Below are positions 26,752 to 35,158 of a DNA stretch of 64,000 nt, piece after piece. The position numbers were made by a program, and so were the translations under genes. Within the stretch, counting starts at the first letter, position 1. Each line of letters begins with the position of its first letter. This DNA is from Listeria monocytogenes (GTDB lineage: Bacteria; Bacillota; Bacilli; Lactobacillales; Listeriaceae). The notes below the pieces were generated by a model. It did no database searches, was not told the origin of the DNA, and saw only the letters and a list, made by a program, of their open reading frames with translations. Location of the stretch: contig NZ_LT906436.1 of assembly GCF_900187225.1 (NCBI RefSeq), forward strand, positions 2,232,001 through 2,296,000. The letters are read 5' to 3'.

Positions 26752-27681
26752 TTAATTGCTATATTTTTCCCAGACAACTGTTCTTAATACTTCTAAGAAT
26801 TCTGGATCCGAGTTTGGCATTGGTGGTCGGTGATAAGCCGCGCCCACTTCATCGGTAACTACTTTACATTCATAATCATTATCATATAAAACCTCTAAAT
26901 GTTCTGCCACAAATCCAACTGGCGTATAGATAAAGTGTTTATATTTTTCTCGACCGTAAAGTTCTCTTGTTAAATCTTGTACATCAGGTCCAAGCCACGG
27001 CTCCCCAGTTTTCCCTTCGCTTTGCCAACCTAGCGCATAATGAGGCACTACTACTTTTTCGAAAATGAAATCTGCTGTTTCTTGAAGTTGATTTGGGTAC
27101 GGATCGTTATGTTGTTTAATTTTCTCTGGCAAACTGTGTGCGGAAACAATTAAAACAGTATCCAATAATTCATCTGCTGGAATTTGTTTTGCTGTTTCAT
27201 TAATTCTATCAGCCCACATTTGGATAAATTTGGGTTGTTTGTACCAATCATTGATTGCGTTGATACGAGGTCCGCCTAGTTTATCAGCTGCTTCTTTTGC
27301 TCTTTTGTTGTAAGCCTCGACACTAAAGCTAGAGTAATGTGGCGCTAAAACAATCGAGATCGCTTCTTCTATTCCGTCTTTATGCATAGCTTCTACCGCA
27401 TCTTCAATGAAAGGTTCAATATGTTTTAAACCGATATATGCCTTGAATTCTACTTCATCCTGCGAGTCATTTAACGCTTTTTCTAGTCCATAGGCTTGTG
27501 CTTCGGTAATTTTTGCAAGTGGGGATAGTCCGCCGATTGCATGGTATCTACCGCGTAAATCGGCAATCATTTCTTCACTTGGCTTATGACCATGACGAAT
27601 ATCTGTATAGTAACGTTCGATATCTTCATCTTTATACGGTGTTCCGTATGCCATTACAAGTAGACCTACTTTTTTAGTCAT
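26752..27681 (-). CDS. hemH: Ferrochelatase (coproporphyrin III type)
   Basis: 309 aa. Class II chelatase fold: [25 protein letters not shown] at the N-terminus. The metal-inserting histidine is in [10 protein letters not shown] and the partner acidic residues in [15 protein letters not shown]. In Gram-positives this enzyme inserts iron into coproporphyrin III (CpfC). The start overlaps the hemE stop by 4 bp. No hemY/HemQ gene is in the window. Confidence 0.95.
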
Positions 27682-28739
27682 TTTATATCATCCTTTTTTA
27701 ATAGAATTTCGCTACGTTCATGGATGTAATTAGTTAGTTGTTTCAACATTTCTGGTGGTACTTCTGGGAAAACTCCATGTCCTAAATTAAAAATATAACC
27801 TGGTTCTAGTACGCCTTCTTGCAAAATACGATTTGCTTCTTTTAAACATTTCTCTGGTGCAAGAAGTGTGGACGGATCCAGATTTCCTTGAATTGCTTTT
27901 GTTGGAACTTTTTTCCGAGCACTTGTGATGGTTTCTCGCCAATCGACGCCAACGACATCAAGTGGCATTGTTTCCCATTCTTCTAAAAGATGACTTGCGC
28001 CAACTGCTTGCATAATAATTGGGGTTGTTGGATGAACTGCTTTCACTTCTCTAACAATCATTTCGATTACTGGTCGAATGTATTCAGCATAGTCAGCTCG
28101 ACTAAGTGCTCCTACCCAAGAATCAAACAATTGCACCGCAGAAGCCCCTGCATTAATTTGCGCAATCAAATAGTTCGCAGTCATTCGTCCCAATTTTTCC
28201 ATTAATATTGCCCAAACTTCTGGTTCGCGATACATGAAGCTTTTTGTTTGGTGGTAATTTTTCGATGGACCACCTTCTATCATATAGCTTGCTAACGTAA
28301 ACGGTGCACCTGCAAAGCCAATTAAAGGCACATCTAACATATCATCTGCTAATAATTTTATCGTATCAAGCACATAAGGAACTTCTATTTCTGGTTTGAA
28401 AATTGTCAGTTTTTCTACATCTTGAAAAGATCTAATAGGATTATGTATGACTGGACCAATACCAGATTTGATTTCAACGTCTACTCCCATCCCCGGAAGT
28501 GGTGTCATAATATCTTTGTATAAAATGGCTGCATCAACACCATATTGATCTACTGGTAATTTGGTTACATAAGCACATATTTCTGGCTGATGAGTAATCT
28601 CAAATAGAGAGTATTTTTCTTTTAATTTGCGATATTCTGGTTGAGATCTCCCTGCTTGTCTCATATACCAAACCGGAATTCGGTCAACTTGTTCTTTTCG
28701 CGCTGCTTTTAAAAATAAATGTTTCGTTATTTTTGTCAT
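27678..28739 (-). CDS. hemE: Uroporphyrinogen decarboxylase
   Basis: 353 aa. N-terminal signature [17 protein letters not shown] (substrate-binding Arg) and the second signature [17 protein letters not shown] are both intact. Also present are FDSWVGALS and the catalytic region [13 protein letters not shown]. Decarboxylates uroporphyrinogen III to coproporphyrinogen III. First of the hemEH operon and divergent from a haem-degrading monooxygenase gene. Confidence 0.96.
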   Translation of the reverse strand: MTKITKHLFLKAARKEQVDRIPVWYMRQAGRSQPEYRKLKEKYSLFEITHQPEICAYVTKLPVDQYGVDAAILYKDIMTPLPGMGVDVEIKSGIGPVIHNPIRSFQDVEKLTIFKPEIEVPYVLDTIKLLADDMLDVPLIGFAGAPFTLASYMIEGGPSKNYHQTKSFMYREPEVWAILMEKLGRMTANYLIAQINAGASAVQLFDSWVGALSRADYAEYIRPVIEMIVREVKAVHPTTPIIMQAVGASHLLEEWETMPLDVVGVDWRETITSARKKVPTKAIQGNLDPSTLLAPEKCLKEANRILQEGVLEPGYIFNLGHGVFPEVPPEMLKQLTNYIHERSEILLKKDDIK

Positions 28740-28773
28740 CGAGTCGCTTCCCTTCTTTGTTCATTTACACACA

Positions 28774-28852
28774 ATAGGCAACAGAACAATAAATAACTTC
28801 TCCAGATAAAAGGATACTAGAAAATTTGTATAAAACCAAACAAATTGCCTAT
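28774..28852. repeat. 8-bp inverted repeat in the hemE / monooxygenase divergent promoter
   Basis: ATAGGCAA (28774-28781) and TTGCCTAT (28845-28852) are exact inverse copies 63 bp apart, inside the only spacer between the two divergent haem genes. Possible shared operator; no Fur consensus is visible. Confidence 0.35.
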
Positions 28853-28935
28853 CAGCTGTTTCAATTATGAAAAACGTGGAAAATAAAGGTGTAATCATTT
28901 TTCTTAATGGAATAAAACTGAAAGAAGGACTTATT

Positions 28936-29439
28936 ATGAAAAAAGTATTTATCACAACTGGAACGGAGCACTACCTTCGTCAATTAATGGCGAATTATAC
29001 TGGCGGAAATGTGACACTTCTGCAAAACTTTTCCCAATCACTTTTGTATCAAGAGTCGACTGGTGAAAAACTTTTCCAAGAAGGTGCTGAGTATCGAGTA
29101 TTGCAAAGCAGTGGTTCCATAAAAGGTTTTGGAGTAGTCGTCTTTGAATATATCCACCTCCGCGATGAAGAAATCCCTATTTTCTTGCAAATGTATCAAC
29201 GAGCTAGTCTTCATTTTAGTGAAACGCCTGGCTTGCAAAGTACAAAACTCACAAAAGCGATGAATATGAATAAATTTTTAATTATTTCCTTTTGGGATTC
29301 TGAAGTATTCTTTCATGACTGGAAAAAATCACCTTTATCAAAAGAAATTACAAATATCATGAGAAAAAATAATACTCAATCTGGATTCTCACATGAAGAT
29401 ATTTATCATTATCCAGAATTTTCCCATGATGCTAAATAG
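28936..29439 (+). CDS. hmoB: Haem-degrading monooxygenase (IsdG/HmoB type)
   Basis: 167 aa from the ATG at 28936 with AGAAGGA upstream; the frame is open 23 codons earlier without a site. The C-terminal ABM-type ferredoxin fold carries KFLIISFWDSEVFFHDWKKS, whose NxxxxF/W pattern marks IsdG-like oxygenases. The N-terminal 70 residues form the extra domain seen in B. subtilis HmoB (YhgC), also next to hemEH. It matches the Listeria enzyme described as Isd-LmHde. It opens haem to release iron. Confidence 0.88.
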   Translation: MKKVFITTGTEHYLRQLMANYTGGNVTLLQNFSQSLLYQESTGEKLFQEGAEYRVLQSSGSIKGFGVVVFEYIHLRDEEIPIFLQMYQRASLHFSETPGLQSTKLTKAMNMNKFLIISFWDSEVFFHDWKKSPLSKEITNIMRKNNTQSGFSHEDIYHYPEFSHDAK

Positions 29440-29440
29440 G

Positions 29441-29480
29441 AAAAAGCGATTTGGACCAATCATCCAAATCGCTTTTTTCA
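29441..29480. terminator. Bidirectional terminator, monooxygenase / ecsB
   Basis: AAAAAGCGATTTGGA/TCCAAATCGCTTTTTT, 15-bp perfect stem with a 7-nt loop. Confidence 0.9.
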
Positions 29481-30701
29481 TTCGTACATTTTTTTCATTC
29501 TGACTGGAGCATAAAGGAACGTGAAGATGACTACAAAAGCCAAATTAATTCCTAAAATAATCATCCCGCCGATGGTTCCATTTTGTGCAATACCAATCAC
29601 GCTAAAGAGCAGTGCTTGAGCGAGTAACAAAATCCGTAGAAAATGGATAAAACTGCGATGACGATAACGATCATTAATCGGGTAAAGTCGTAGCATAATT
29701 TGCGCATCATAATGTTTTAACATCGGAATAAATTGAAAACCAGTTAAATACAAAAATAGTAGCGAAAAAATAATACTTAAATAAAAACCTTGAACAAACA
29801 CAAGTAAAATAACTGCAATCACAGTAAGTCTAATGTATAGACCGGCATATTCATTTGTTCTAATAAATGTCCGACTGAACAAATAAGCAAATGTTTTTCT
29901 TTTCGCATATGGAATTGGTTGATAAAGGAAATCGAGATAGCTCCGTCTGCGAACCGTTCCTCGCAAGTGAGGTACATCCGTAAATAGATTCACTAAACGA
30001 TAGAACCGATTCATCCGCGCTTCTTCTTTATCCACTAAATATTCCCAGCGTAAAGTTACTTTTGCAGTTTTAGTTCGAAGCCAGTAGTAACTCGCCGCAA
30101 GTACTACTAAAACCAAAGGAATAGAAATGTAAGGGGCTGCTATTAATGCAATATAAATTAAAATAGCGTTAAGGATAACACGAATAAACATCCATGTTGT
30201 GTCCGCTTCTTCAAATTTCATGCTTTCCCAGCCAAAATAAATATTCCATGCTTTAAGCATACTAAGTACAATAAACAAAGTGAAAAACTGACTATATGGA
30301 ACCTTTGTCACTTCCACATACATCGGCATACAAACCCCAAGCACAATCACAAAAACATATAATTGCATGAAGAAACTTGCTATTTTTGCTTGAGAAAAAT
30401 ACGTATCCATTGCTTTTTCCTGTACAATTAAATAAACAATATCCGGTTTTTTCAACAACGTGGCAACAGGACTAACGGCAATAGAAGCAGTGAGTAAAAT
30501 AACCATTAACGGAATAACGGGGAATGTTGGCTCAAGTGTCTTCACCCAACCAGCGTAATAAAAAATTCCCGCTCCAAGTCCAATCACAAGCACAAAAAGC
30601 AAATGATCATTAAACATATAACGAAGATAGCGCATGACTTCGGTCGTATAGGCACTAAAACGTTCTTTCCAAAGCGCTTTGCTGTCAAATATCATCTTCA
30701 T
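29478..30701 (-). CDS. ecsB: ABC transporter membrane protein EcsB
   Basis: 407 aa. About eight to ten hydrophobic segments, with a central soluble stretch (RWEYLVDKEEARMNRFYRLVNLFTDVPHLRG), characteristic of EcsB. It pairs with EcsA; in Bacillus the complex affects secretion, regulated intramembrane proteolysis and competence. It overlaps ecsA by 17 bp, with its ribosome site GAGGAAG inside ecsA. Substrate not certain. Confidence 0.9.
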   Translation of the reverse strand: MKMIFDSKALWKERFSAYTTEVMRYLRYMFNDHLLFVLVIGLGAGIFYYAGWVKTLEPTFPVIPLMVILLTASIAVSPVATLLKKPDIVYLIVQEKAMDTYFSQAKIASFFMQLYVFVIVLGVCMPMYVEVTKVPYSQFFTLFIVLSMLKAWNIYFGWESMKFEEADTTWMFIRVILNAILIYIALIAAPYISIPLVLVVLAASYYWLRTKTAKVTLRWEYLVDKEEARMNRFYRLVNLFTDVPHLRGTVRRRSYLDFLYQPIPYAKRKTFAYLFSRTFIRTNEYAGLYIRLTVIAVILLVFVQGFYLSIIFSLLFLYLTGFQFIPMLKHYDAQIMLRLYPINDRYRHRSFIHFLRILLLAQALLFSVIGIAQNGTIGGMIILGINLAFVVIFTFLYAPVRMKKMYE

Positions 30702-31437
30702 CAGCTTCCTCTTCCTTTGTCAACTGAATGTAAATTTCATCAAGTGAAGCTCCTGGCATTTCGAAATTTGTTTGCAAGTCTTTTAATGTTCCTTCTGCGC
30801 GAATTTCACCTTGATGAATAATAATGAACGTATCGCAATATTTCTCAGCCGTTGCAAGTATGTGCGTTGACATCAAAATGCTTGCACCCTTACTTCGCAT
30901 TTCATCCATCCAATTAAGCAGTGACTGGATTCCAAGCGGATCTAAACCAACAAAGGGCTCATCGATAATATATAATTTAGGCTCAATTAAAAAAGCCGAC
31001 ATAATCATTACTTTTTGTTTCATCCCTTTAGAAAAATGAGCTGGAAACCAATTAAGTTTTTTCTCTAAACGAAACTCCTTTAAAAGAGGCTTCATTCTTG
31101 CTTGCAGTTCTTCTTCTGATATACCATAAGCCATACCTGTTAATTCTAAATGTTCTTTTAAGGTTAATTCCTCATATAATACAGGTGTTTCAGGGATATA
31201 AGAGAATTGCTTTCTATATGTTTCTGTATCTTCCACTAATTGGTGCCCATTGATTTTAATCGTTCCTTGTTTAGGATGCATTAGACCAGTTATATGCTTA
31301 ATGGTCGTACTTTTCCCTGCCCCGTTTAGCCCAATTAAGCCAACAATTTGTTTTTCTTCAATCGCAAATGAAATATCTTTTAAGACTGGACGTTTGGTAT
31401 ACCCGCCCGTCAGGTGTTCAACTTCTACTAAAGCCAT
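30685..31437 (-). CDS. ecsA: ABC transporter ATP-binding protein EcsA
   Basis: 250 aa. Walker A GLNGAGKST, Q-loop YIPETPVLYEELT, a signature degenerated to FSKGMKQKVMI, and Walker B LYIIDEPFVGLD. The FSKGM variant is usual for this exporter subclass. The ATG at 31437 sits seven bases after GGAGG; the ATG two codons earlier is too close. Divergent from hit, as in Bacillus. Confidence 0.93.
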   Translation of the reverse strand: MALVEVEHLTGGYTKRPVLKDISFAIEEKQIVGLIGLNGAGKSTTIKHITGLMHPKQGTIKINGHQLVEDTETYRKQFSYIPETPVLYEELTLKEHLELTGMAYGISEEELQARMKPLLKEFRLEKKLNWFPAHFSKGMKQKVMIMSAFLIEPKLYIIDEPFVGLDPLGIQSLLNWMDEMRSKGASILMSTHILATAEKYCDTFIIIHQGEIRAEGTLKDLQTNFEMPGASLDEIYIQLTKEEEADEDDI

Positions 31438-31597
31438 TTCCATACCTCCTTACGTAATCTTTAGTTAATAATAGCATATTCGTCCCTTGAACTGTCAAAA
31501 TAATCCACCACCTACTATCTAACACATGCTTTTCACTGCTTTTTATGTTAAATTAAAATAGTACATAATTATATGTAATGAAAGGTGGTCATACTTA

Positions 31598-32020
31598 ATG
31601 GACGATTGCATTTTCTGCAAAATAGTTCGTGGTGAAATTCCTTCTGCCAAAGTGTATGAAGATGATGAAGTATATGCTTTCCTCGATTTAGGCCAAGTTA
31701 CAGAAGGTCATACACTCGTAATTCCCAAAAAACATGCTAGGAACACATTCGATTTACCCGATGAAACGGCCGCTGAATTATTCCGCCGCGTACCAAAAAT
31801 CGCGCGGGCATTAAAAGAAGCTTTACCGATTCAAGGATTAAATATTTTAAATAATAATGAAGAAGTTGCTTTCCAATCTGTTTTTCATTGTCACATCCAT
31901 TTAATACCAAGGTATAGCAAATCAGACGACTTTGGGTTAAAATGGAAAGATAACGCAGACTGGTACACACAAGAACGTTACCAAGAAATTGCTGAACTTA
32001 TTGCAGCAAAAGTAGACTAA
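31598..32020 (+). CDS. hit: HIT-family nucleotide hydrolase
   Basis: 140 aa. The histidine triad HCHIHLIPR is intact near residue 97 and the N-terminus CIFCKIVRGEIPSAKVYEDD is typical. Zinc-binding-type CxxC at residues 4-7. Hydrolyses purine nucleoside phosphoramidates or dinucleotides. Divergent from ecsA and followed at 30 bp by the YtxH-domain gene, in the Bacillus hit/ecs arrangement. Confidence 0.93.
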   Translation: MDDCIFCKIVRGEIPSAKVYEDDEVYAFLDLGQVTEGHTLVIPKKHARNTFDLPDETAAELFRRVPKIARALKEALPIQGLNILNNNEEVAFQSVFHCHIHLIPRYSKSDDFGLKWKDNADWYTQERYQEIAELIAAKVD

Positions 32021-32049
32021 AATGACTTTATGGATGGAGTGGAGTATAA

Positions 32050-32412
32050 ATGAATAAAAAATCACTTATTTTCGGTATTTTAGCTGGTGGGGCAATTGGA
32101 GCCGCAGCCTCGGTATTATTTGCTCCAAAATCCGGCAATGAGCTTCGAAAAGATATTGTCGCTAAATCAGGTGAAGCAAGTGTTATTTTGAAAGAACTCG
32201 CATATAATGCAAATGAGCTTATCCAATCCGTTCAAGTTCTCGGCACAGAAGGTTCCACTTTATTAAAAGATGTTTCTTCTGACATCATGGAATCTGTTTC
32301 CAAATGGAATGAAGAAATGGAACCGGAGAAGAAACGCTTAAAAGACGAAATCAAAGATATGCAAAAAACAATTTCTGACTTAGAAAAAACGCTAAAAAAA
32401 GATAATAAATAA
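32050..32412 (+). CDS. YtxH-domain membrane-anchored protein
   Basis: 120 aa. One N-terminal membrane or signal-anchor segment (LIFGILAGGAIGAAASVLFAP) leads into the YtxH motif APKSGNELRKDI. A long charged coiled coil (about residues 85-118, EMEPEKKRLKDEIKDMQKTI) follows. The family includes B. subtilis YhaH, which also lies beside hit. Role unclear, probably envelope stress. Cotranscribed with hit. Confidence 0.87.
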   Translation: MNKKSLIFGILAGGAIGAAASVLFAPKSGNELRKDIVAKSGEASVILKELAYNANELIQSVQVLGTEGSTLLKDVSSDIMESVSKWNEEMEPEKKRLKDEIKDMQKTISDLEKTLKKDNK

Positions 32413-32418
32413 GTAGAG

Positions 32419-32447
32419 AAACTGGGCGACTGCTCAGTTTTTTTATT
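32419..32447 (+). terminator. Terminator after hit-YtxH
   Basis: AACTGGGC/GCTCAGTT stem (one mismatch) with a 3-4-nt loop, then seven T. Confidence 0.7.
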
Positions 32448-32594
32448 TGTCTAAAATCCCTTTCAAAAAACCGTCATAATTAGACAATAATTTCTCTAAA
32501 AAAAGCTTGAATTTTGTAGCATTTGAGCATACAATACTATGGTGCCTTCTGATGGAAGAGCACTATTTTAGCTATAACTGGAGGAAAGCTTACA

Positions 32595-33134
32595 ATGCGC
32601 TGCCTAAAATCAATCAACACAGAGCGACGAGACGAATTTAATCGACTTTTCCTAAAAGGAATTCTTGTCTGGCTAGCTGCCGTATGTATTTGTTTTTTAA
32701 CACAACATTTGATCTATCCTGATCAACTCACAAATGATTATCAACTTGCTAGCTTTTTAGGTATTATTTTAATTTACCCAATTCATAAATTACTTCATAT
32801 TCTTGGATGCTTTAAATACCGTGAAGGAACTGTTATTCAGTGGCGTATTCATTTCTTTTTCCTTCCTTGTATCAAATTAAATATTAAGCGAATAATACCA
32901 AAATGGCATTACATTTTTTCGTTAATTTTACCATTTGTGATTATAACAACTATTTTAGTCGCATTAATGCTTTTCACACCAATCGGACATTCCGGTATGT
33001 TCCTATTATTACTATCTGTCCATTTCGGAATGAGCTTTTCTGATTTTACACATATTAAAAAATTATGGAAAATGCCGAAGAATTGCTTTATCGAAAGTGC
33101 AGAACGTGGATTTTCTGTTTTAATTTCTGACTAA
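32595..33134 (+). CDS. DUF3267-like membrane protein with altered zincin motif
   Basis: 179 aa. Four hydrophobic segments (about 22-42, 50-70, 106-128, 132-150). DUF3267 proteins usually carry HExxH in the second helix; here the corresponding site reads HKLLH (near residue 65), so the catalytic Glu is missing. A basic segment KRIIPKWHYIF follows. GGAGGAAAG ribosome site. It lies between hit and prsA2 as its own unit. If DUF3267 is a protease family, this member is probably inactive; family assignment is moderately sure. Confidence 0.75.
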   Translation: MRCLKSINTERRDEFNRLFLKGILVWLAAVCICFLTQHLIYPDQLTNDYQLASFLGIILIYPIHKLLHILGCFKYREGTVIQWRIHFFFLPCIKLNIKRIIPKWHYIFSLILPFVIITTILVALMLFTPIGHSGMFLLLLSVHFGMSFSDFTHIKKLWKMPKNCFIESAERGFSVLISD

Positions 33135-33187
33135 ACCATAAGAATATCATTAAATTTCTTTCATCTTTTCTTTTTACCTTTAATTTA

Positions 33188-33196
33188 TGTTATGAT
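33188..33196 (+). promoter_or_regulatory. Extended -10 promoter of prsA2
   Basis: TG-T-TATGAT (33188-33196) is an extended -10 with only a weak -35. prsA2 is PrfA-regulated in L. monocytogenes, but I see no good PrfA palindrome (TTAACA-N2-TGTTAA) here. Confidence 0.4.
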
Positions 33197-33250
33197 AGTT
33201 ATTGTGTTAAGCGGGAATTATTCCAACAACTAAGGAGTGTGTTTTATTTA

Positions 33251-34132
33251 ATGAAGAAGAAATTAATTCTTGGACTTGTCATGATGATGGCATTGTTCAG
33301 TCTAGCAGCGTGCGGTGGCGGCGGAGATGTCGTTAAGACAGACTCTGGCGATGTAACAAAAGACGAACTTTATGACGCAATGAAAGATAAATATGGCTCT
33401 GAATTCGTACAACAACTGACTTTCGAAAAAATTCTTGGCGATAAATACAAAGTAAGCGACGAAGATGTTGACAAGAAATTCAACGAGTATAAATCACAAT
33501 ACGGAGATCAATTCTCTGCAGTTTTAGCTCAAAGTGGCTTAACTGAGAAATCTTTCAAAAGCCAACTTAAGTACAACCTGTTAGTTCAAAAAGCTACCGA
33601 AGCCAATACTGACACTAGCGACAAAACACTTAAAAAATACTATGAAACTTGGCAACCAGATATTACTGTAAGCCATATTCTTGTAGCTGATGAAAACAAA
33701 GCCAAAGAAGTTGAACAAAAACTGAAAGATGGCGAAAAATTTGCTGATTTAGCGAAAGAATATTCTACAGATACTGCTACTAAAGACAATGGTGGACAAT
33801 TAGCTCCATTCGGTCCTGGTAAAATGGATCCAGCATTTGAAAAAGCAGCTTATGCCCTTAAAAACAAAGGCGACATCAGTGCTCCAGTAAAAACACAATA
33901 CGGATACCACATCATCCAAATGGACAAACCTGCAACAAAAACAACTTTTGAAAAAGATAAAAAAGCTGTAAAAGCTTCTTACCTTGAGTCTCAATTAACT
34001 ACTGAGAACATGCAAAAAACACTTAAAAAAGAATACAAAGATGCTAACGTGAAAGTGGAAGACAAAGACTTGAAAGATGCTTTTAAAGATTTTGATGGTT
34101 CTTCATCCAGTGATAGCGATTCATCTAAATAA
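33251..34132 (+). CDS. prsA2: Foldase lipoprotein PrsA2
   Basis: 293 aa. Lipobox SLAAC with lipidated Cys21. N- and C-terminal chaperone lobes flank a parvulin PPIase domain (about residues 130-225; ITVSHILVADE, GGQLAPFGPGKMDPAFE, TQYGYHIIQ). It folds secreted proteins outside the membrane, including virulence factors such as listeriolysin O. The frame is open four codons upstream to a GTG that abuts AAGGAGT; the ATG at 33251 gives the known length. The tail is Ser/Asp-rich. Confidence 0.95.
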   Translation: MKKKLILGLVMMMALFSLAACGGGGDVVKTDSGDVTKDELYDAMKDKYGSEFVQQLTFEKILGDKYKVSDEDVDKKFNEYKSQYGDQFSAVLAQSGLTEKSFKSQLKYNLLVQKATEANTDTSDKTLKKYYETWQPDITVSHILVADENKAKEVEQKLKDGEKFADLAKEYSTDTATKDNGGQLAPFGPGKMDPAFEKAAYALKNKGDISAPVKTQYGYHIIQMDKPATKTTFEKDKKAVKASYLESQLTTENMQKTLKKEYKDANVKVEDKDLKDAFKDFDGSSSSDSDSSK

Positions 34133-34137
34133 GCACT

Positions 34138-34174
34138 AAAAAACACGCTTGGAAATTTCCAAGCGTGTTTTTTT
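34138..34174. terminator. Bidirectional terminator, prsA2 / yhaM
   Basis: AAAAAACACGCTTGGAA/TTCCAAGCGTGTTTTTT, a near-perfect palindrome with a minimal loop. Confidence 0.92.
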
Positions 34175-35114
34175 ATTCAAATGTAGGATTATAAAACGAA
34201 CGATTATCTAATCCAAATACTCGTTCACTGAATTCGCCCGGTTTTGTATGTTTTAGTACTTTATCCATCATGTTCAAGGAAGCGTCCATTAAATCAATTT
34301 GGTGTAAAATCTCGGCTTCACGTACAAGCGGTGGTTTTGGACTCCCCCACTCACCTTTACCATGATGAGATAGAAGAACGTGTTTTAAAACCACGACTTC
34401 TTCACCATCAATCGAAAGTTCGTCAGCAATTTTGCTCACCTCTTCTACTACGATGGAAATATGGCCAATTAAATTACCTTCTAGTGTATACGTCGTTGAT
34501 ACTGGGCCTGAAAGTTCAATGACTTTTCCTAAATCATGTAAAATCACACCTGCGTATAATAAGTCTCGATTAACAGATGGGTAAAGATCGGCAACTGATT
34601 TTGCAAGTCGTAACATCGAAACTACATGAAAACTCAAACCGGAAACAAATTCATGATGATGACGCATTGCCGCCGGATAATCATAAAAATCATCTTGATA
34701 TTTTTTAAGCAATGCGCGCGTAATTCGTTGCAAATTCGCATTTTTCATTTCGAAAATATATTGTGTGATTTCATCGGCCATTTCTTCTTTATTAATTGGC
34801 GCGGTTTCCATAAATTCACTAGCACTAACACCGTCCAGTGCTGTAGCTTGCCTAATTTGGCGGATTTTCAATTGTTTTCGACCACGATAATTTTGAATAT
34901 CACCCATAAGGTGAACTATTTGTTGTACCCCGTAATTCGCTTCATCACTTTCTTTAACATCCCATAGTTTTGCTTCTAATTCACCCGATTTATCTTGTAA
35001 AACAAGACTCAAGAATGGCTTTCCGTTGCTAGCCGTTCCTTTTACACTTGATTTAATTAGCAAGAATAGGTCTACTGTTTCTCCAACTTCAAAATCTAAT
35101 AATCTTTTTTCCAT
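34173..35114 (-). CDS. yhaM: 3'-5' exoribonuclease YhaM
   Basis: 313 aa, family-typical length. An N-terminal OB fold ([22 protein letters not shown]) is followed by an HD phosphohydrolase domain with [20 protein letters not shown] and [13 protein letters not shown] as metal ligands. Degrades RNA and DNA from the 3' end. The ATG at 35114 has GAAGG at seven bases. An earlier ATG at 35159 overlaps the yhaN stop (TAATG) and cannot be fully excluded. Confidence 0.93.
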   Translation of the reverse strand: MEKRLLDFEVGETVDLFLLIKSSVKGTASNGKPFLSLVLQDKSGELEAKLWDVKESDEANYGVQQIVHLMGDIQNYRGRKQLKIRQIRQATALDGVSASEFMETAPINKEEMADEITQYIFEMKNANLQRITRALLKKYQDDFYDYPAAMRHHHEFVSGLSFHVVSMLRLAKSVADLYPSVNRDLLYAGVILHDLGKVIELSGPVSTTYTLEGNLIGHISIVVEEVSKIADELSIDGEEVVVLKHVLLSHHGKGEWGSPKPPLVREAEILHQIDLMDASLNMMDKVLKHTKPGEFSERVFGLDNRSFYNPTFE

Positions 35115-35158
35115 TTTATCGCCTTCTTTCTTTCTGTAGTAAGAAGTTTCTCCACCCA

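Noticed and set aside
33180-33215. PrfA box for prsA2
   Set aside because: Expected from knowledge, but the best match (around TTGTGTTAAGC) misses too many positions of TTAACA-N2-TGTTAA.
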